A stretch of 64,000 nt of DNA from Orbilia blumenaviensis (Eukaryota > Ascomycota > Orbiliomycetes > Orbiliales > Orbiliaceae). The notes under the pieces were generated by a model. That model saw nothing but the letters and a program-made list of their open reading frames with translations, made no database searches and was not told the DNA's origin. How positions within the stretch are numbered: the first letter of the stretch is position 1; each line of letters begins with the position of its first letter. The position numbers and the translations under genes are program-made. Shown here piece by piece: positions 38,580-52,059 of this stretch. The stretch spans positions 2,356,001-2,420,000 of the forward strand of contig JAVHNS010000007.1 of the NCBI GenBank assembly GCA_036872755.1, written 5' to 3'.

Positions 38580-39195
38580 TGCCCGACTGACAAGGAGGGT
38601 TGAAATTGAACGAGTGCGAGGGTTGTATGGAGTTTTCCTATAAAGTCTGTCGGTAGAATATGTTGTTTTTAACATACTTAAAAATTTTCGATAAATTTTG
38701 CCCATACAAATTTATATGGGGATTTTCAAGTGTTGGCGCGTTTGGCACTCACCTAATCTTATAATTTAACATCTGAAAATTAATATGTTTTTATATTATA
38801 TAATTTTTCTAGATTTAACTAACTTTTCCAACTATTATAATTATCTTATTCTAATTTCCAATGCCCAACTAACAAGGAGAGTTGAAATTGAACTCCCGAG
38901 TGCGAAAATTATATGGAATTTTCCTATAAAGTCAATCAAAAAAATATATTGTTTTTAACATACTTAAAAATTTTCGATGATTTTCACCCATACAAATTTG
39001 TATAAAGATTTTCAAATCTTAACACGCTCAGCACCATAATAATCCAAATTCGAGACTACACCAATCCGCTCAAACAGTATATTACAATAATTTGAATAAA
39101 TTAACTCAAAATAATTAACAAAATCCAAAAAAACAAGGACAAAACGTGTACATAGGCATTCAGTCGGGTTTGCGTGCTGCGAAGCAGCCGTCTAG
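38580..39195 (+). mobile_element. Divergent Helitron-like element H7 with two 5' ends
   Basis: The 5' end TGCCCGACTGACAAGGAGGG lacks the GCAG half of the terminal hairpin, and the 3' end is ...CAGTCGGGTTTGCGTGCTGC then GAAGCAGCCGTCTAG, so the 3' stem is TGCT-GCGA-AGCA. This is a separate subfamily. A second decayed copy of the same 5' end starts at 38862 (TGCCCAACTAACAAGGAGAG) and stays alignable for over 150 bp. It is GC-richer than the flanks. Confidence 0.8.
38862..39195 (+). repeat. Second 5' end within H7
   Basis: The first 170 bases repeat 38580-38750 with C-to-T and G-to-A differences plus small indels (shared GAACxxxxGAGTGCGA, TATGGARTTTTCCTATAAAGTC). Only one 3' end (39195) serves both starts, so the element is either a tandem with one 3' end lost or the product of a start inside an older copy. 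Confidence 0.75.
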
Positions 39196-42100
39196 TATTT
39201 TATTTATTTTTATGACTATTTTACTATTATATTTATTTCATTTTCCCAAACTTTACTCACATTTGTGATTATTTTATCACCTATATCCCTTTATAATAAC
39301 ATTATGGATATTATTATCTAAAAAAATTATCATCTTTAAAAGTAATATATAATTTATATATATCAATACTTATATAATTAAAAACACAAAAACTAATATT
39401 ATATTTAATTAAATAAAAATATTAAATTTTTAATTTATTTAAAAATTCTTATATACATTCTTTAATAATTTTTTATTAATATATAGTTAAATTAAATTTT
39501 ATTATTAAAATTTTTTATTAATTAATTTATTTTTCTATCCATATATTAATATAAATTTTAAATTATTTTAAGTATATTATTAAATATTTTATCTTATTTT
39601 ATAAAATTCATTCTAATAAATAAAAAAAAAAAGTTTTATTATATATTTATACTATTTTATAATAATTAAAATAAAAATAAAAGAAAGAAAATATTATAAA
39701 AAAAAAAAAAAAAAAATAGAAAAAAGTTAGTATGATATAAAACTACAATATATAAATAACAATAATTACTCCATCAAATCCTAATGATTGATTTTTAATT
39801 TTTTAATTTTTAACACTATCAATGCTTTTACTATTTTATTATTTTTAAAAATTAAAAATTATTTAATTAATATTATATATTATATAATTTTAAGGTCAAT
39901 ATTTTAATAAAATAAATAATATATTTATAAAAATCAATATTAATTAAAAATTTAAATTTTAAAAAATTTAATTAATAATTTAATTTTTTATATTAAAAAT
40001 TAATTTATTATTTTTAATTAACAAATTATTATTTATATATATAAAAATTATATACTTATTAAGCAATTATTATAAAATTTATGAGTTTTTAAAAAATTTC
40101 ATTTTTTAATAAATGTGTATAAATTATTTATTTATATTTATTTTACTAATCATACAAATAAAAATTTTTTAATTTATTATAATAATATATTATAGTAAAA
40201 AAATATTAAATTAAAAAACATTATTAAAAACTTTTATATTCTTTGATATTTTATAAATAAAAATATATTAATTATAATATTTTCTTTACTTATATTTAAA
40301 TGCAAAATAAAATAATTTAATAAATTTAAATTAAAAATGTAAAAAACTGAGATTATATATATTTTATTAAATACAATAAATAAATATTTTGTTTTATATA
40401 AATAAAATACAAATTAATTTAAAAACCAAAATCATCAAAATACTTTATTATAATAATAATTTATTTTTAATAAACTTTTATAAAATTATACACAATATAA
40501 ATATTAGATAAATTATTTATATTATAAAAATTCTTTTATTACAATTTATTAATATAAAAACATTGAATTATACTTTTAAGTTAATGGATTTTAAAATTAT
40601 AATAATAAAAAAATTTACTTTTAAATTAAAAAATCTTTATTTAAAAAATCTTTTAATTTAAAATAATAATTAAATATATTTTTAAAACAAAATAATTGAG
40701 GAATATATAATTATTGTAAAAAAACAAAATACTTTTATTAATTTACAATAAAAAAATTTATTAGAATAATTTTTAAAATCTTTATTATTTATTATGTTAG
40801 TTTTATAATTAATTTTTATTATTAGTAAATAATTTTATGTTTTTGGTTTATTTTTTGTTTTATTAAAAAAATCTATATAAGTAGTTTTTAATAATAAATA
40901 AAGAAAATCTTATTATTATAGTATCAATATATTTATAAAGATTATTGGTAAAAAAGTTTATAAATTCCAGAATATAAAAAATAAATCTTAGCATTTCTAT
41001 TAATTTTAAATTTAATATAATTAGTTTTAAAAAAATTAAATTAATGAAAAATTTTGTTTAATATTAATTTCTTACAAAAACAATTAATTTACAATAATAT
41101 ACTTAATTTAATATTAAATTGTTAATATAATTATTAAATCTTATAAATAAAATATTATCAACCAAAACAAACAATTTATTTTTCAAAAAATTAAATATAA
41201 ATAAAATTTACATTAAAAGTAATTAATTACTTTTCCATTTTCTTTTTTTTTTGTTAAATAATTATAAAAAAAATTTAAAAATTTCTTTAATATTAAAAAA
41301 GGTATTTCTTTAATAATTTAAACTATTTTAATATTATAATTTTTGTTTTTTAAATTTTGAATATTTTAATTTTTAAAATTAATATTTAGTCAAAAATTAA
41401 ATAATGTTAAAGAAAGGTGGGACCTAAATAATTAAATAATAGTTTATATATATTCTTTTATAAAATTATTTAATTTTGCAAAAATATAAATTATCTTTAA
41501 ATAAATTGTTAGGTTTAATCTAAATTTTTTATTTTAAATATTATAATTAAATAGATTAGTTTTAATTACAATTAAAATATTATATATTAAATAAAGTTTA
41601 TAATGGTGAGATTTTGACTTTTTTGGTTTTAATTCTTTTAATAATATTGTATATTTTATTAAAGGCTTTATTAATTTTTCTATTTTTGTAAATTCTTAAT
41701 TTTTTTCTATTAAATAAATTATTTGAATTAATATTTAAATAAAAATTATAAAGTTTTGTGTAAATTTTGATTTAATTATTATTTAATTTTAAATATAGGC
41801 TTATTTTTTTATAATTATTTATATTAAAAATATTATAATTCAAGTTTATTCTAATATAATTATTAAAAATAATAAATATAAATTTTTTTAATTTTTATAT
41901 TTAAGAATTTAGTTTTTTTAAAAGAATTTTTAATAAAAATCGCTGTTATTAATAATATTTATAATAAGGTGTTGTTATTATATTAAAATTTTAAAATAGT
42001 TTCTATATTAATTTTTATTTTGTTATTAAAGGTTATTATATTTTTGTTTTTATTATTAAATTTTGTATTTTTCTTCTTATTTATTAATATTAATATTAAT

Positions 42101-44819
42101 TGTATATTTATATTTTAATTTTTATGATATTTTTTGTTAATTTTTTAATAAATTTTTTAATCTTACTTTTTAAATTTAAATTATTTAAAATTTTATTTAT
42201 TTCATTATTTTCTAATTTAATAATTAATTATTCATATTTTAATTTAATATTTATTATTATTAATATAAAATAAAATGTTTTTCTTTTTTAAATTATTATA
42301 TAATATTATTTCTTTTTTAAATATATATATACAATCTTATTTTTGTTAAATAAGTCTTTAATAATGTATTTATTATTTTTAATTGTAATATTTAAATAAC
42401 AAATATATAAGTACATATATTGTTTTTGTTTTTAAAAAGGGTTTTTGTTTTTAATAATTTTTTTATTATTTTTAATATAGGAAGGTTTTTTAAAAAAAAA
42501 ATTTTAAATAGTATGATTAATTATTTTCTTTAAATTTTTTTATATTTTTAAAATATATTGTTAATTTTGAGGATTTATTTTTTATTAAAAACAATTTATT
42601 TATTTTAACATTTTTTATATAATTTATTTAATTTATTGTTATTATTTATAAAATTAATAATGATTAATAAAACTTTAAAAAAATTACTAAAACTTTTTTT
42701 TATGATTTTTCAAAATTTTCCTCTTTTATTAAATAATATTTTTTAGTTATGATTTTTAAAATAAAATTTAGATAAAAGAATAAATAACTTATATAATATT
42801 AAAAATATATAATTAATATTAAAATATTTTGGTGTTATGTTTAATATTAAAAAATTAAGTCACTATTTAGTTAAAAATAATATATATTAATATTTGTTTT
42901 CAAAAATACTAAATTTTTTATCATGTTCTTTTTTTTTTTTTTTTTTTATAATTAATTATAAAATACCATCCCCCTTAAAATTTCCATAATTATTTTGAAT
43001 TTATTGATATATTTTCATATAATATCTTCTTTAATTTTTTAATTGATACTAATATCCCTTTTTAAATTAATATTCTAAAAAAAAATCCCAAATAAATAAT
43101 CACAATTTAAACAAATTACAAAATTCTAAAACTTACAAAATTTTATAATATCTAAAAACTATATTCCACTCTTATTATATAACCCATTTTTTAAATTAAT
43201 TATTAATTTTATTTATGAATAATTAAATACATATATACCTTTTCCATTATAAACCAAAAATTAAAAAAAAAATTTATTTAAAAATTAATTTAAATAATGC
43301 TTTTAATAAATCTTAAATTATTGTAAAAATTTTTTAAATATATCTAAAATTTTATAAATATATTTAAAATTTTATAAATAAGTTTTTAATTAATTTAATT
43401 TTATTAAAATCTTAATCTATTTTTTATTATATATTAAATATTTATATATATTAATAATAAATTATATATATAAAAAATTGAATTATTAAAAAATTTAAAT
43501 ATATAATTTATTAATAAAAAAGAAAAATTTGAAAGTTTTTTTTTAATAATTTTATTCATTTTAAATATACATTTAAATAAATATATTTTATTTATAATAT
43601 ATTAAATTATTATGTATAAAAAAATTAAAGACAAAAAATATTTTATTTAATGATTTAAAAATTATTTAATTTAAATTTTTTTATAATTATATATTAAAAG
43701 GAAATAAAAAATTTATATATAAAAATTGTTATATTATTTTAAATAAAGATTTTATATTTATATTTTTAAAATACAACAAATTTAATCTAAACTATAATTA
43801 TTAAAAAAATAATATTTTAAATTATTTAATTAATTTAATAAAAATTAAAAAAAATAATAATTGTATAGAATTAAATAATTGAGTAAATATAGAAATTTAT
43901 TTTTAGTAATATATTTATAGGTAAAATATATAAATTAGTAATAGAATATATCATAGTTATATTTTTTATTTTTTAAAATATAATTAATTTATTATTTAAA
44001 TTTAATTTTTTATTATTTAAAATAATTAATATTACATATTAAAAAATTTTTAAATTTTAAAATACTTTATCTTTTTTATTTATTAAATTTGTTATTATAT
44101 ATTAACCTTTATTAAAATTTAAATATAATAATTTTTTATATAAAAATATTTAAATTAATAAATAATATTTAATTTTTTATTTAAAGATAAAATATTTTTT
44201 AATTTAATAAAAAAAATATTCTATATTTAAAATGAAATAATTAAAAATATAAAATATAATTTATATACATAAATTAATATAAAAAATAAAAATATTAAAA
44301 ATAAAATATTTAAATTAAAAAAATATTTTTCTAATTATTAAAATATTAAGTATCAATACTATAAAAATTATTATCAAAATTAAATTAATAAATGAAATAT
44401 AAAATATTTATTTTTTTAATATAAATTTTAAAAATATCAATACTATAAAAAATAAAATTAAAAATAAAAATAAAAATTTGAAATTAAAAAATAAATAAGA
44501 ATTTAATGATATAAAAAAAATTTAAATAAAATATATTTATTTTAATTAATTTTTAAATTTTGTAATAATCAATAATTATTTTATTAAAATATCCTTAATT
44601 TTTTTTTAAGAGTAAAAAGTTATATTATTAAAAAAGTTTTTAAATTAATTTTTTAATTTTAGATATAATATTTATTATATTATTATAATTATTATTAAGT
44701 AATATATTTAGCATTTATATATTTAATTTTTAATATTTTAATATAATAATAAAATAAAGATTAGATATTATTATTTACTAAAAAGAAAAATTAAAAAAAT
44801 ACTCAAAAAATTTTATAAA
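39196..44819. other. 5.6 kb unassigned, with strand-skew flip
   Basis: No gene, tRNA or recognised element. From about 40.8 to 42.9 kb the plus strand carries G but little C; from about 42.96 to 43.3 kb it carries C and almost no G. It is probably several bleached retroelements. Long A and T homopolymers occur near 39.70 and 42.93 kb. Confidence 0.4.
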
Positions 44820-45434
44820 TGCCCGACTGCATTTAGGAGGGTTAAAGTTGAACCAGCGCGAGGACGCGATCCTACCCAAATCTACAAAAAAATGTGTTGT
44901 TTTTAGCTGAGTTAAAGAAAATATTTTTTTGATTTTTGCCATATAGATTTGTATGGGATTTTGAAAGTCTTGGCATTCTTTTGAGGTCTTGGCAAAAATT
45001 TGCTAAGAAACTTCTAAAATCATCTCTGATAAAAGTCTTCACCATTTTTGTTTTTTTAAGTCTAAAATTTTAATATACTCTTCTTTAACCATTTATCTAA
45101 TTTTGATTAAGTGAATAGATCTCTAACTACTATTTTTATTTTTTTTTTATTTTTTTTAATTAAGTTATTTTTAGTAAAAATCAAAGTCACATAACTATTT
45201 TCAACATCAAACTATTTTTATTTAATTTTATTTAATTTAATTTTTGTATGTAAAATAATTATGTGATATATATTAAAAAATGATGTTACTAATTTTTGGA
45301 ATTAAATTAAAATAAAATAAAAGTAAATAAAAATTAAAAAAAAAAAGTTTTAACATCAAAAATGGTTACATAATCACATACAAAAATTAGATCGAAATTG
45401 TATCAATTATTATATTAATTATTATATTAATAAT
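44820..45434 (+). mobile_element. Helitron-like element H8, 3' end missing
   Basis: 5' end TGCCCGACTGCATTTAGGAGGG (the right half of the 5' hairpin is lost), then the usual order: CGCGATCC, AATGTGTTGTTTTTAGC, the fold-back module (bleached), and the first ATTATATTAATT repeats. It ends at 45434 where repeat N copy 2 begins. No GCAGTCGGG or CTAG end follows. The 5' reading stops at codon 6. Confidence 0.82.
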
Positions 45435-45573
45435 TGTTAAAATAATATATACATCATAAACTATATATTGTATGCACAATGTATACTCCATACTATTTAT
45501 ACTTAAGTAGAATAATAACTTTTATTTAGCTAAATAATAAATAAAAAGTTTGGTATAAGTTAAATTTTATTAT
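45435..45573. repeat. Repeat N, copy 2
   Basis: Aligns with 14530-14680 (shared CATACTATTTA, AGAATAAYAACYTT, TAAATTTTATTAT). Begins TGTTAAAATAATA. It truncates Helitron H8, so it arrived after H8 or replaced its end by recombination. Confidence 0.55.
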
Positions 45574-46526
45574 ATACAAATTATAAATTGTTTTCTATAT
45601 ATAATATTATTTTATTTTATATATTTAATATTTCAGTTTAATTTTTAATTTTTAAATATAAAGTATTTGATAATTAGATTTTTAAAAATGTTTAAAGTAT
45701 TTATAATTTATAAAATTTAGTTTAATATATTAATTAAATATTTATTTTTGAAATAATTTATAATTTATATAATTTATTATTATATTTTTAATATAATTTA
45801 ATTTAATATATATTGTGATTTGTTGATTTAATTTGAGATTTAAATTTTAATTAATAAATTATTGTATATGTATATGTTTTATGTTTTAATATATTTTATT
45901 AAATTATATTATTTTATTATAATTTATATAATATATTTTATGTGTTAGTTTGAAAGGGGAAAAAATATTCTATTTAATATGTTATTTTTTAATAAATAGT
46001 TGGTTTATAAAAATTTGATTTTTTGTTTAGTTTGTTATAAAAGTTTTTATTTTTTTTTTATTATTTTGGTTATTATAAATTAATTATTGTTTTTTATTTT
46101 ATAAAATAATTATATAATTAGTAGTATAGAGTTTTTTATTTTTTTGAGTATAAAATATTATTTTATTTTCTTTTTTGGTTTTACTATATAAAAAGTTTAA
46201 TTATATTTTATTTTTTACTGATTCTTTTGTATAATATGGGTTTTTTTTTTTTTTTTTTTATTTTATTATTTTATTTTACTTTATTTTAATTTTTTATTTT
46301 GTAATTTTATTAAATATATTTTAATAAAAAAAAATTTTATTTTTTATTTTTTTGTAAATAAAATAATTATTTTTAATTATATTATTTATTTAATTATTTT
46401 ATTTATTAATTTTTTTAATGTTTAGATTAATGTAGTTTAGAATTATAGTAATAATATAATTTTTTAGTTTTTATATATTGATTTAAAAATTTATATTATT
46501 ATTTTATTTTATATTTTATATTTTAT
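45574..46526. other. Unassigned AT-rich DNA, G-biased
   Basis: No gene. The plus strand is C-poor and T-rich. A GAAAGGGGAAAAAA purine run occurs at 45951. Confidence 0.4.
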
Positions 46527-47081
46527 TGTTATATCTATCCCGAGTATTTCCTAAATAAAAAATTCCTAAAACAATCTAATATTCTTTAATTAATTATATT
46601 TTTAATTTAAAATATTCAAATTATTTTTTTAAAATAAATTAAGTTAAATATAAAAATATTAAATAATATAATTTTTAATATAAAAATATTAGATTTAATA
46701 AGTAAAAATAATAAATAAAATATATTAAATATTAATAAGTTAATTAATAAAATTTAAAAAAAAATTTTAAAATTATTATTATTTAAAAATTTTTATATAT
46801 ATAAATATTTTTTATATAAAAATAAATTATTTATAAATTTAAATATTATATATTTAAAAAAATATTATATGTATATAATATATTAAATTATATATAATAT
46901 TTTTATATAATTTATTATAAAATTATATTATTGATATAATATAATTTAATTTGTTTTTTTTTAATATAATTTTTTTTTATTAAATATTTATAATAAAAAT
47001 TATTTTAATAAAAAAAATAATTTATGAAAATGGATTTATGTTTAATATGTTAAAATATATTTAATATAATTAATTGTAATA
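46527..47081 (-). repeat. Ty3/gypsy LTR, copy A
   Basis: 555 bp; on the plus strand starts TGTTATATCTATCCCGAGTA and ends TTGTAATA. Outer 60 bases keep some C and G; the inner part is bleached. Confidence 0.8.
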
Positions 47082-48499
47082 TTATTTTTTTTTTTAAAGA
47101 AAGTTTTTAAAAAAGAAATTTTTATATAAAATTTTTTTATATATAAAAAATATAATAAAATTAAATAAAAAATTTTTATATAAAATTTATTTATAAAATT
47201 TTATTATATAAAAAAATTATTTAAAAGAAATTTATATATAAAAAATTATATATTTAAAAATATAATTTTTTATAATTATATTATATATTTATATAAGTAA
47301 AATTAAATATAAATAATTGTAATTTATATTATAATTAAATTTTAAAATTTAAATTATAAAATATTTTTTTATATATATAAATAAATATTAAATTTTTTAT
47401 TTTAATTATATAACAAAATGTAATTTAAAAATTTAAAAAAAAATTAAAAAATTATATTTAAATAAAATAAAAAAAGATTATTTTTTTTAAATAATTTAAG
47501 TTAAAAAATTTAAAAATTATAATTTTATATTTATACTACATTATAAATAATTATATTTATATTATATTAAAAAAAAATATTAAATATAAAATCTATTATA
47601 AATAAAATAAAATAAAAAAATATAATATAATTTTTTATAAATAATTTTTATTTTTTTTTATTTTATAAAATATTTTTAATTTAAAATTTTTAATAAATTA
47701 TATTATAAAAATTCAAAATAAAAAATTTAAAAAATTGGAAAAAATTTTTATTTAATATAAAATAATATATTAAAAAATTATTAAAAATTAAATAAAATTT
47801 ATAAAATTTTTGATTAAATTTAACACTATTACAACTAAATTAAAATATTAATTTATTAAAATTTTAATAATTATACAAAAATATTAAAAAAAATTTTTTT
47901 ATAAAAAACAAAAAGTTATAAAAAATAATATAATATTTAAAAATAATTTAATTATTAAAAAAAAAATTAATAAAAATTTATTAATGTTTAATAAAATACT
48001 TAATTTTTTTTATAATATTTTAATAAATATAATAAATTTTTTTGTTAAATAAAATAAAATTTATTTTATATTTTCCATAAAAAATTTTTTTTAAAATATT
48101 ATTTAAAAATTTGATTAATTTTTTATTATATATTTATAACTTTTTATTTTCAAATTAAATTATATTTTATTATTTTACTATAATTTATATTAAATTATTA
48201 ATTTTATTAATTTATAATATCACTTTATTAATATAATTTTTATGTAGTTATTTGTTAATACTATTAAAATATAAAATTTTATTAATTAAAAAAATAAAAT
48301 ATTTGGAAAAAGTTAAAAAATAATTAAATAAATAATATTATAAATATTTATTTAAATTATATATTTATAAAAATAAATATTTATAAAAAAAATTTATAAA
48401 TATAGAAATTAATTTAAATAAAAAAATTATATTTTTATAAATTAAAAATTTATAAAATATATTAATTTTTAATTTTTTTTTAAATTTTTTTTATTTTTA

Positions 48500-48991
48500 T
48501 TTAAATATAAAAATATTAAATTAATAAAATAAATTTTTATTTTTAAAATAATTTTATATAATTTATAATAAAATATTTTTTTTTAATTATTAAAAATTGT
48601 TTTTTAGATTATAAAAAGTAGTTTAATAAATAAAATATTTATTATTATTGTTAAATTTATCAAAAATTCTTTTAATTTTATATTCTATATAGTTATTATA
48701 TTTAATTTTAATTTTGTTTAAATTTTTTTTGAATTTTAGAAAAAAATTTTTTAAAATTAAAATATAAAATATTTTATATATCCATATTAATTTAAATATA
48801 TTAAGTTTAAAATGGTATTTTTTAAATTTTTTTTTAATTATATATAAATTAAATTTTTAAAAATTAAGTTTTTTATTAAAATACTTGGTTTTTAAATTTT
48901 GTACAAACAAATATATTTTATTTTTTTTTTTAAAATTTAAAACTTTCTTTTGTTATTTATTATAATAATAACTCATTTTTTCTTATAAAAA
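48500..48991 (-). pseudogene. Ty3/gypsy integrase C-terminus, copy A
   Basis: The minus strand near 48922-48869 reads KIYLFVQNLKTKYFNKKL, the clearest integrase-tail match in the window (family kVYL..rNLKtkrpSKKLd). The chromodomain should follow toward 48.5 kb, but it is too decayed here to read with confidence. H9 separates this from the integrase core. Confidence 0.7.
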
Positions 48992-49337
48992 CTAGGAGGC
49001 TGTTGTGCAGCACTCAAACCTGACTGTGATGTCTTCGAGACCAGTGTTGGTTTGAGTTGTACGCTTAAGTAATAACAGCACATATTCTCTCATAGAAAAA
49101 AAAAAAAATTTAAGATTTTATAAATAACCAACAGACCCGCAATCTCGACAAAACCACAAGAGTGCCAAAACCTGTTTTTTTGCCAAGACTTTCAAAATTC
49201 TATATAAATTTGTATAAAAAAAAAAAAAAAAAATTTCTTTAAGTCAGTTAAAAACAATATATTTTTTTTCAAATCTAGTATAGATCGTGCTCTTGTGCGC
49301 TGGTTCAACTTTAACCCTCCTGCAACGCAGTCGGGCA
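48992..49337 (-). mobile_element. Short Helitron-like element H9 (346 bp subfamily)
   Basis: Minus-strand sister of H3: plus strand starts CTAGGAGGCTGTTGTGCAGC and ends GCAACGCAGTCGGGCA. The interior matches H3, including the GGTTTTGTCGAGATTG block. It sits in gypsy integrase DNA. Both other gypsy copies are empty at this point (60163/60164 and, inverted, 7243/7244), and removing exactly TGCCC...CTAG restores them base for base. Confidence 0.92.
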
Positions 49338-50999
49338 TTAAAAATTTTTTATAAAAATATTATAAATATTTTTTATTAATTTTATATATTTTTTAATTTT
49401 AGAGATAAATTTTTTTAATATTAAAAAGGGAAGAATAATTTTAAATGTTTATTTTTTTAATATTTTATATAAAATATATTTAGTAATTAAATATTAAAAA
49501 ATATTATAAATAAATTTTATCATAAATAAAAAAAATATTTAATTATTTTAAATATAATTAAAAAAATTTTAAAAATAAATTTTTTAAAAGTTTTATTTAT
49601 TTAAATATAATTTTTAATTATAATATTTAATTTAATATTAATTTAATTTATAATTAATTATTAATATTTATTTATAAAAAAAAAATTATAATTAAAAATA
49701 TATTTTTATTAAATTTTATATTTAAAAAAAATATAATTATAATAAATTTATTATAATTTTTTAATTTTCTATTAATTATTTTATAAAATAAAAATAATAA
49801 TTTTTATTAATTTATTTATAATAATTAATATTTTGTTATATAATTTGTTAATAAAAAAATTTTATATTAAAAACATTCTTTATATAAAGTTATAAATAAT
49901 AATTTTGAAGGGTGTACTTAATATATTATATAATTAAAAAGTTTTATAAAATTTATATTAATTAAATTTGTTTTTATAATAAAAATTATAAATTTTAATA
50001 TATTTTTTGATTTATTTTTTTATTTAAAATTAGAAATAAGTTTTTATGATAAATTTTTAAATATAATTAATTTTTAAATAATTATAAACTAAATAATTAT
50101 AATGTAAAGAAATAAATTTTTTTTAAAATTTTTTAATCAAAATATAAAATAAATTTTGAAATATAATAATTTTATTAATTAATTTAAAATAAAAAAATAT
50201 ATCTTCTTTTTTTTAAAATCTATTATACAATAGGATTTTATTCATAAATTTTAAGAATTTTCTATCAAAAATTATTTTCAATATTATATTCTATTAAATT
50301 TAAAAATTTATTAATAAAAATCTAATTTTTAATATTACTATATTTGAAAATTACTTTTTTATTAAACTCAATATTTTTAACAAAATCTGATTTTTTATTT
50401 ATTATATTAACAAAAACATTTTTTTTTTTTTAAAATATATTATCTTCATATTATATTTATTAAAAGGTTTTTATTATTAAATTTATTATTTATTAAATTT
50501 TTTTATAATTAAAAAATAAATAAAGTTTTTATAATTAAATAAAATTATAAAAAATTTTTTATTTTAAAAATAAATATATTATTTTTAATATATTTCTATA
50601 ATAATCATTAATTTCTTGTTATAAATAACATATCACAATTATATTATATTAAATTTATAAGAAATATAAATAATAAAATATTATTATTTATTTTTATAAA
50701 ATTAAAGTAAACAAATTTTTAATATTGTTGTAAAAACATCAATTTTAATTTTAATAAATAATTTTAAATTATAGAATTTAAGAATAAAAACTAAGATAAA
50801 AAATTTTTTAAAAATTTTAAAAGTTTAAATTTTTTTAAATATTATTTTAAATTTTAATTGTTTTTTAATAAATTTAAAAAATATTATTAATATAAAACTA
50901 TATTTTTGAATATTAATAATAATTATAAAATCTAAAAAATAATTGTACTTCTTTAATATTCTCAAAAAACAACCAATTTTGAATGGCTTAAACCTTCTT

Positions 51000-51390
51000 A
51001 GGGTTTATTTTGATTTTATTTAAAATAACTATAATTTTTAAAAATTTATATTTAATAATAACAAATTTTGATTTATCTAACACTATATATAAATCATAAT
51101 CCTAAAAAAATTTTAATATTATATTAACATTTTTTTTTATGTTTTTTTAATATTTTATTAAAAATTAAAATATTATTTAAATAAATAATATAAATAATAT
51201 TTATATACTCTTAAAATATATAATTTATAAAAGTTTAAAAAAAAACTAATATATTAATTAATTTAAATAATATAATTAAATATTTAAATAAACTATAACA
51301 ATATTAAAAAATTGTTTTTCATTTTTTTTTTGAATTTATTTTAATATTATAATAAACATTAATAATATTTAATTTAGTAAAATAATTTAT
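51000..51390 (-). pseudogene. Ty3/gypsy reverse transcriptase, copy A
   Basis: The decayed catalytic block YLNNILIFNK is encoded on the minus strand at 51183 and below, followed by KHKKNVNI (family: eEH..Hv..VL). The upstream region aligns with the FTKLD-to-YLDD stretch at 5188-5386. Confidence 0.7.
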
Positions 51391-52059
51391 ATTTATTAAA
51401 TAATTAAAAAATTTGTTTATTAATAATAAAAATTTAATATTTTTAATTATAATATTATTTAAATTTTTATAATTAATATATATTTATAATTTTTTATTAA
51501 ATTTTAATATAAATAATATAAAATATTTTATAAATAAATTTAAAAATTAAATAAATTTATTATAAAAAATTTTATTAATATATTTTTATAAAATTATAAT
51601 TTTTTTTATATATATATATATATAAATAAAAATTTTAATTAAATTTTTTTTTTTAAAAAAATATAATATATAAATTAATTAATTTTTAATAAAAAATTTT
51701 ATTTATTTAAGAATTAAAAAATTAATTTATTATTTTTAAAAATTTAATTTAAAAATTTTTTTTTTTTTTTTATTAATTTTTTATATTTTTAAAAAAATAT
51801 ATTGTATTAAATAAAGTTTATTTTAAAAATAATTATTAACTTTTTTTTATAATATATATTAAATAAATTAATAATAAATTTTTTTTAAAAATTAATTATT
51901 TAATTAAATTTTAAAATAAATTTTTTATAATTATATTTTAAAAATTTAAAATATTAAATTTTTTAATTAATATTTAAATTATATTTTTTTAATTAAAAAA
52001 ATTTAAAAATTAATTTATAAAAGATTTTTAAAATATTTATTATAATTATTATTATAAAA

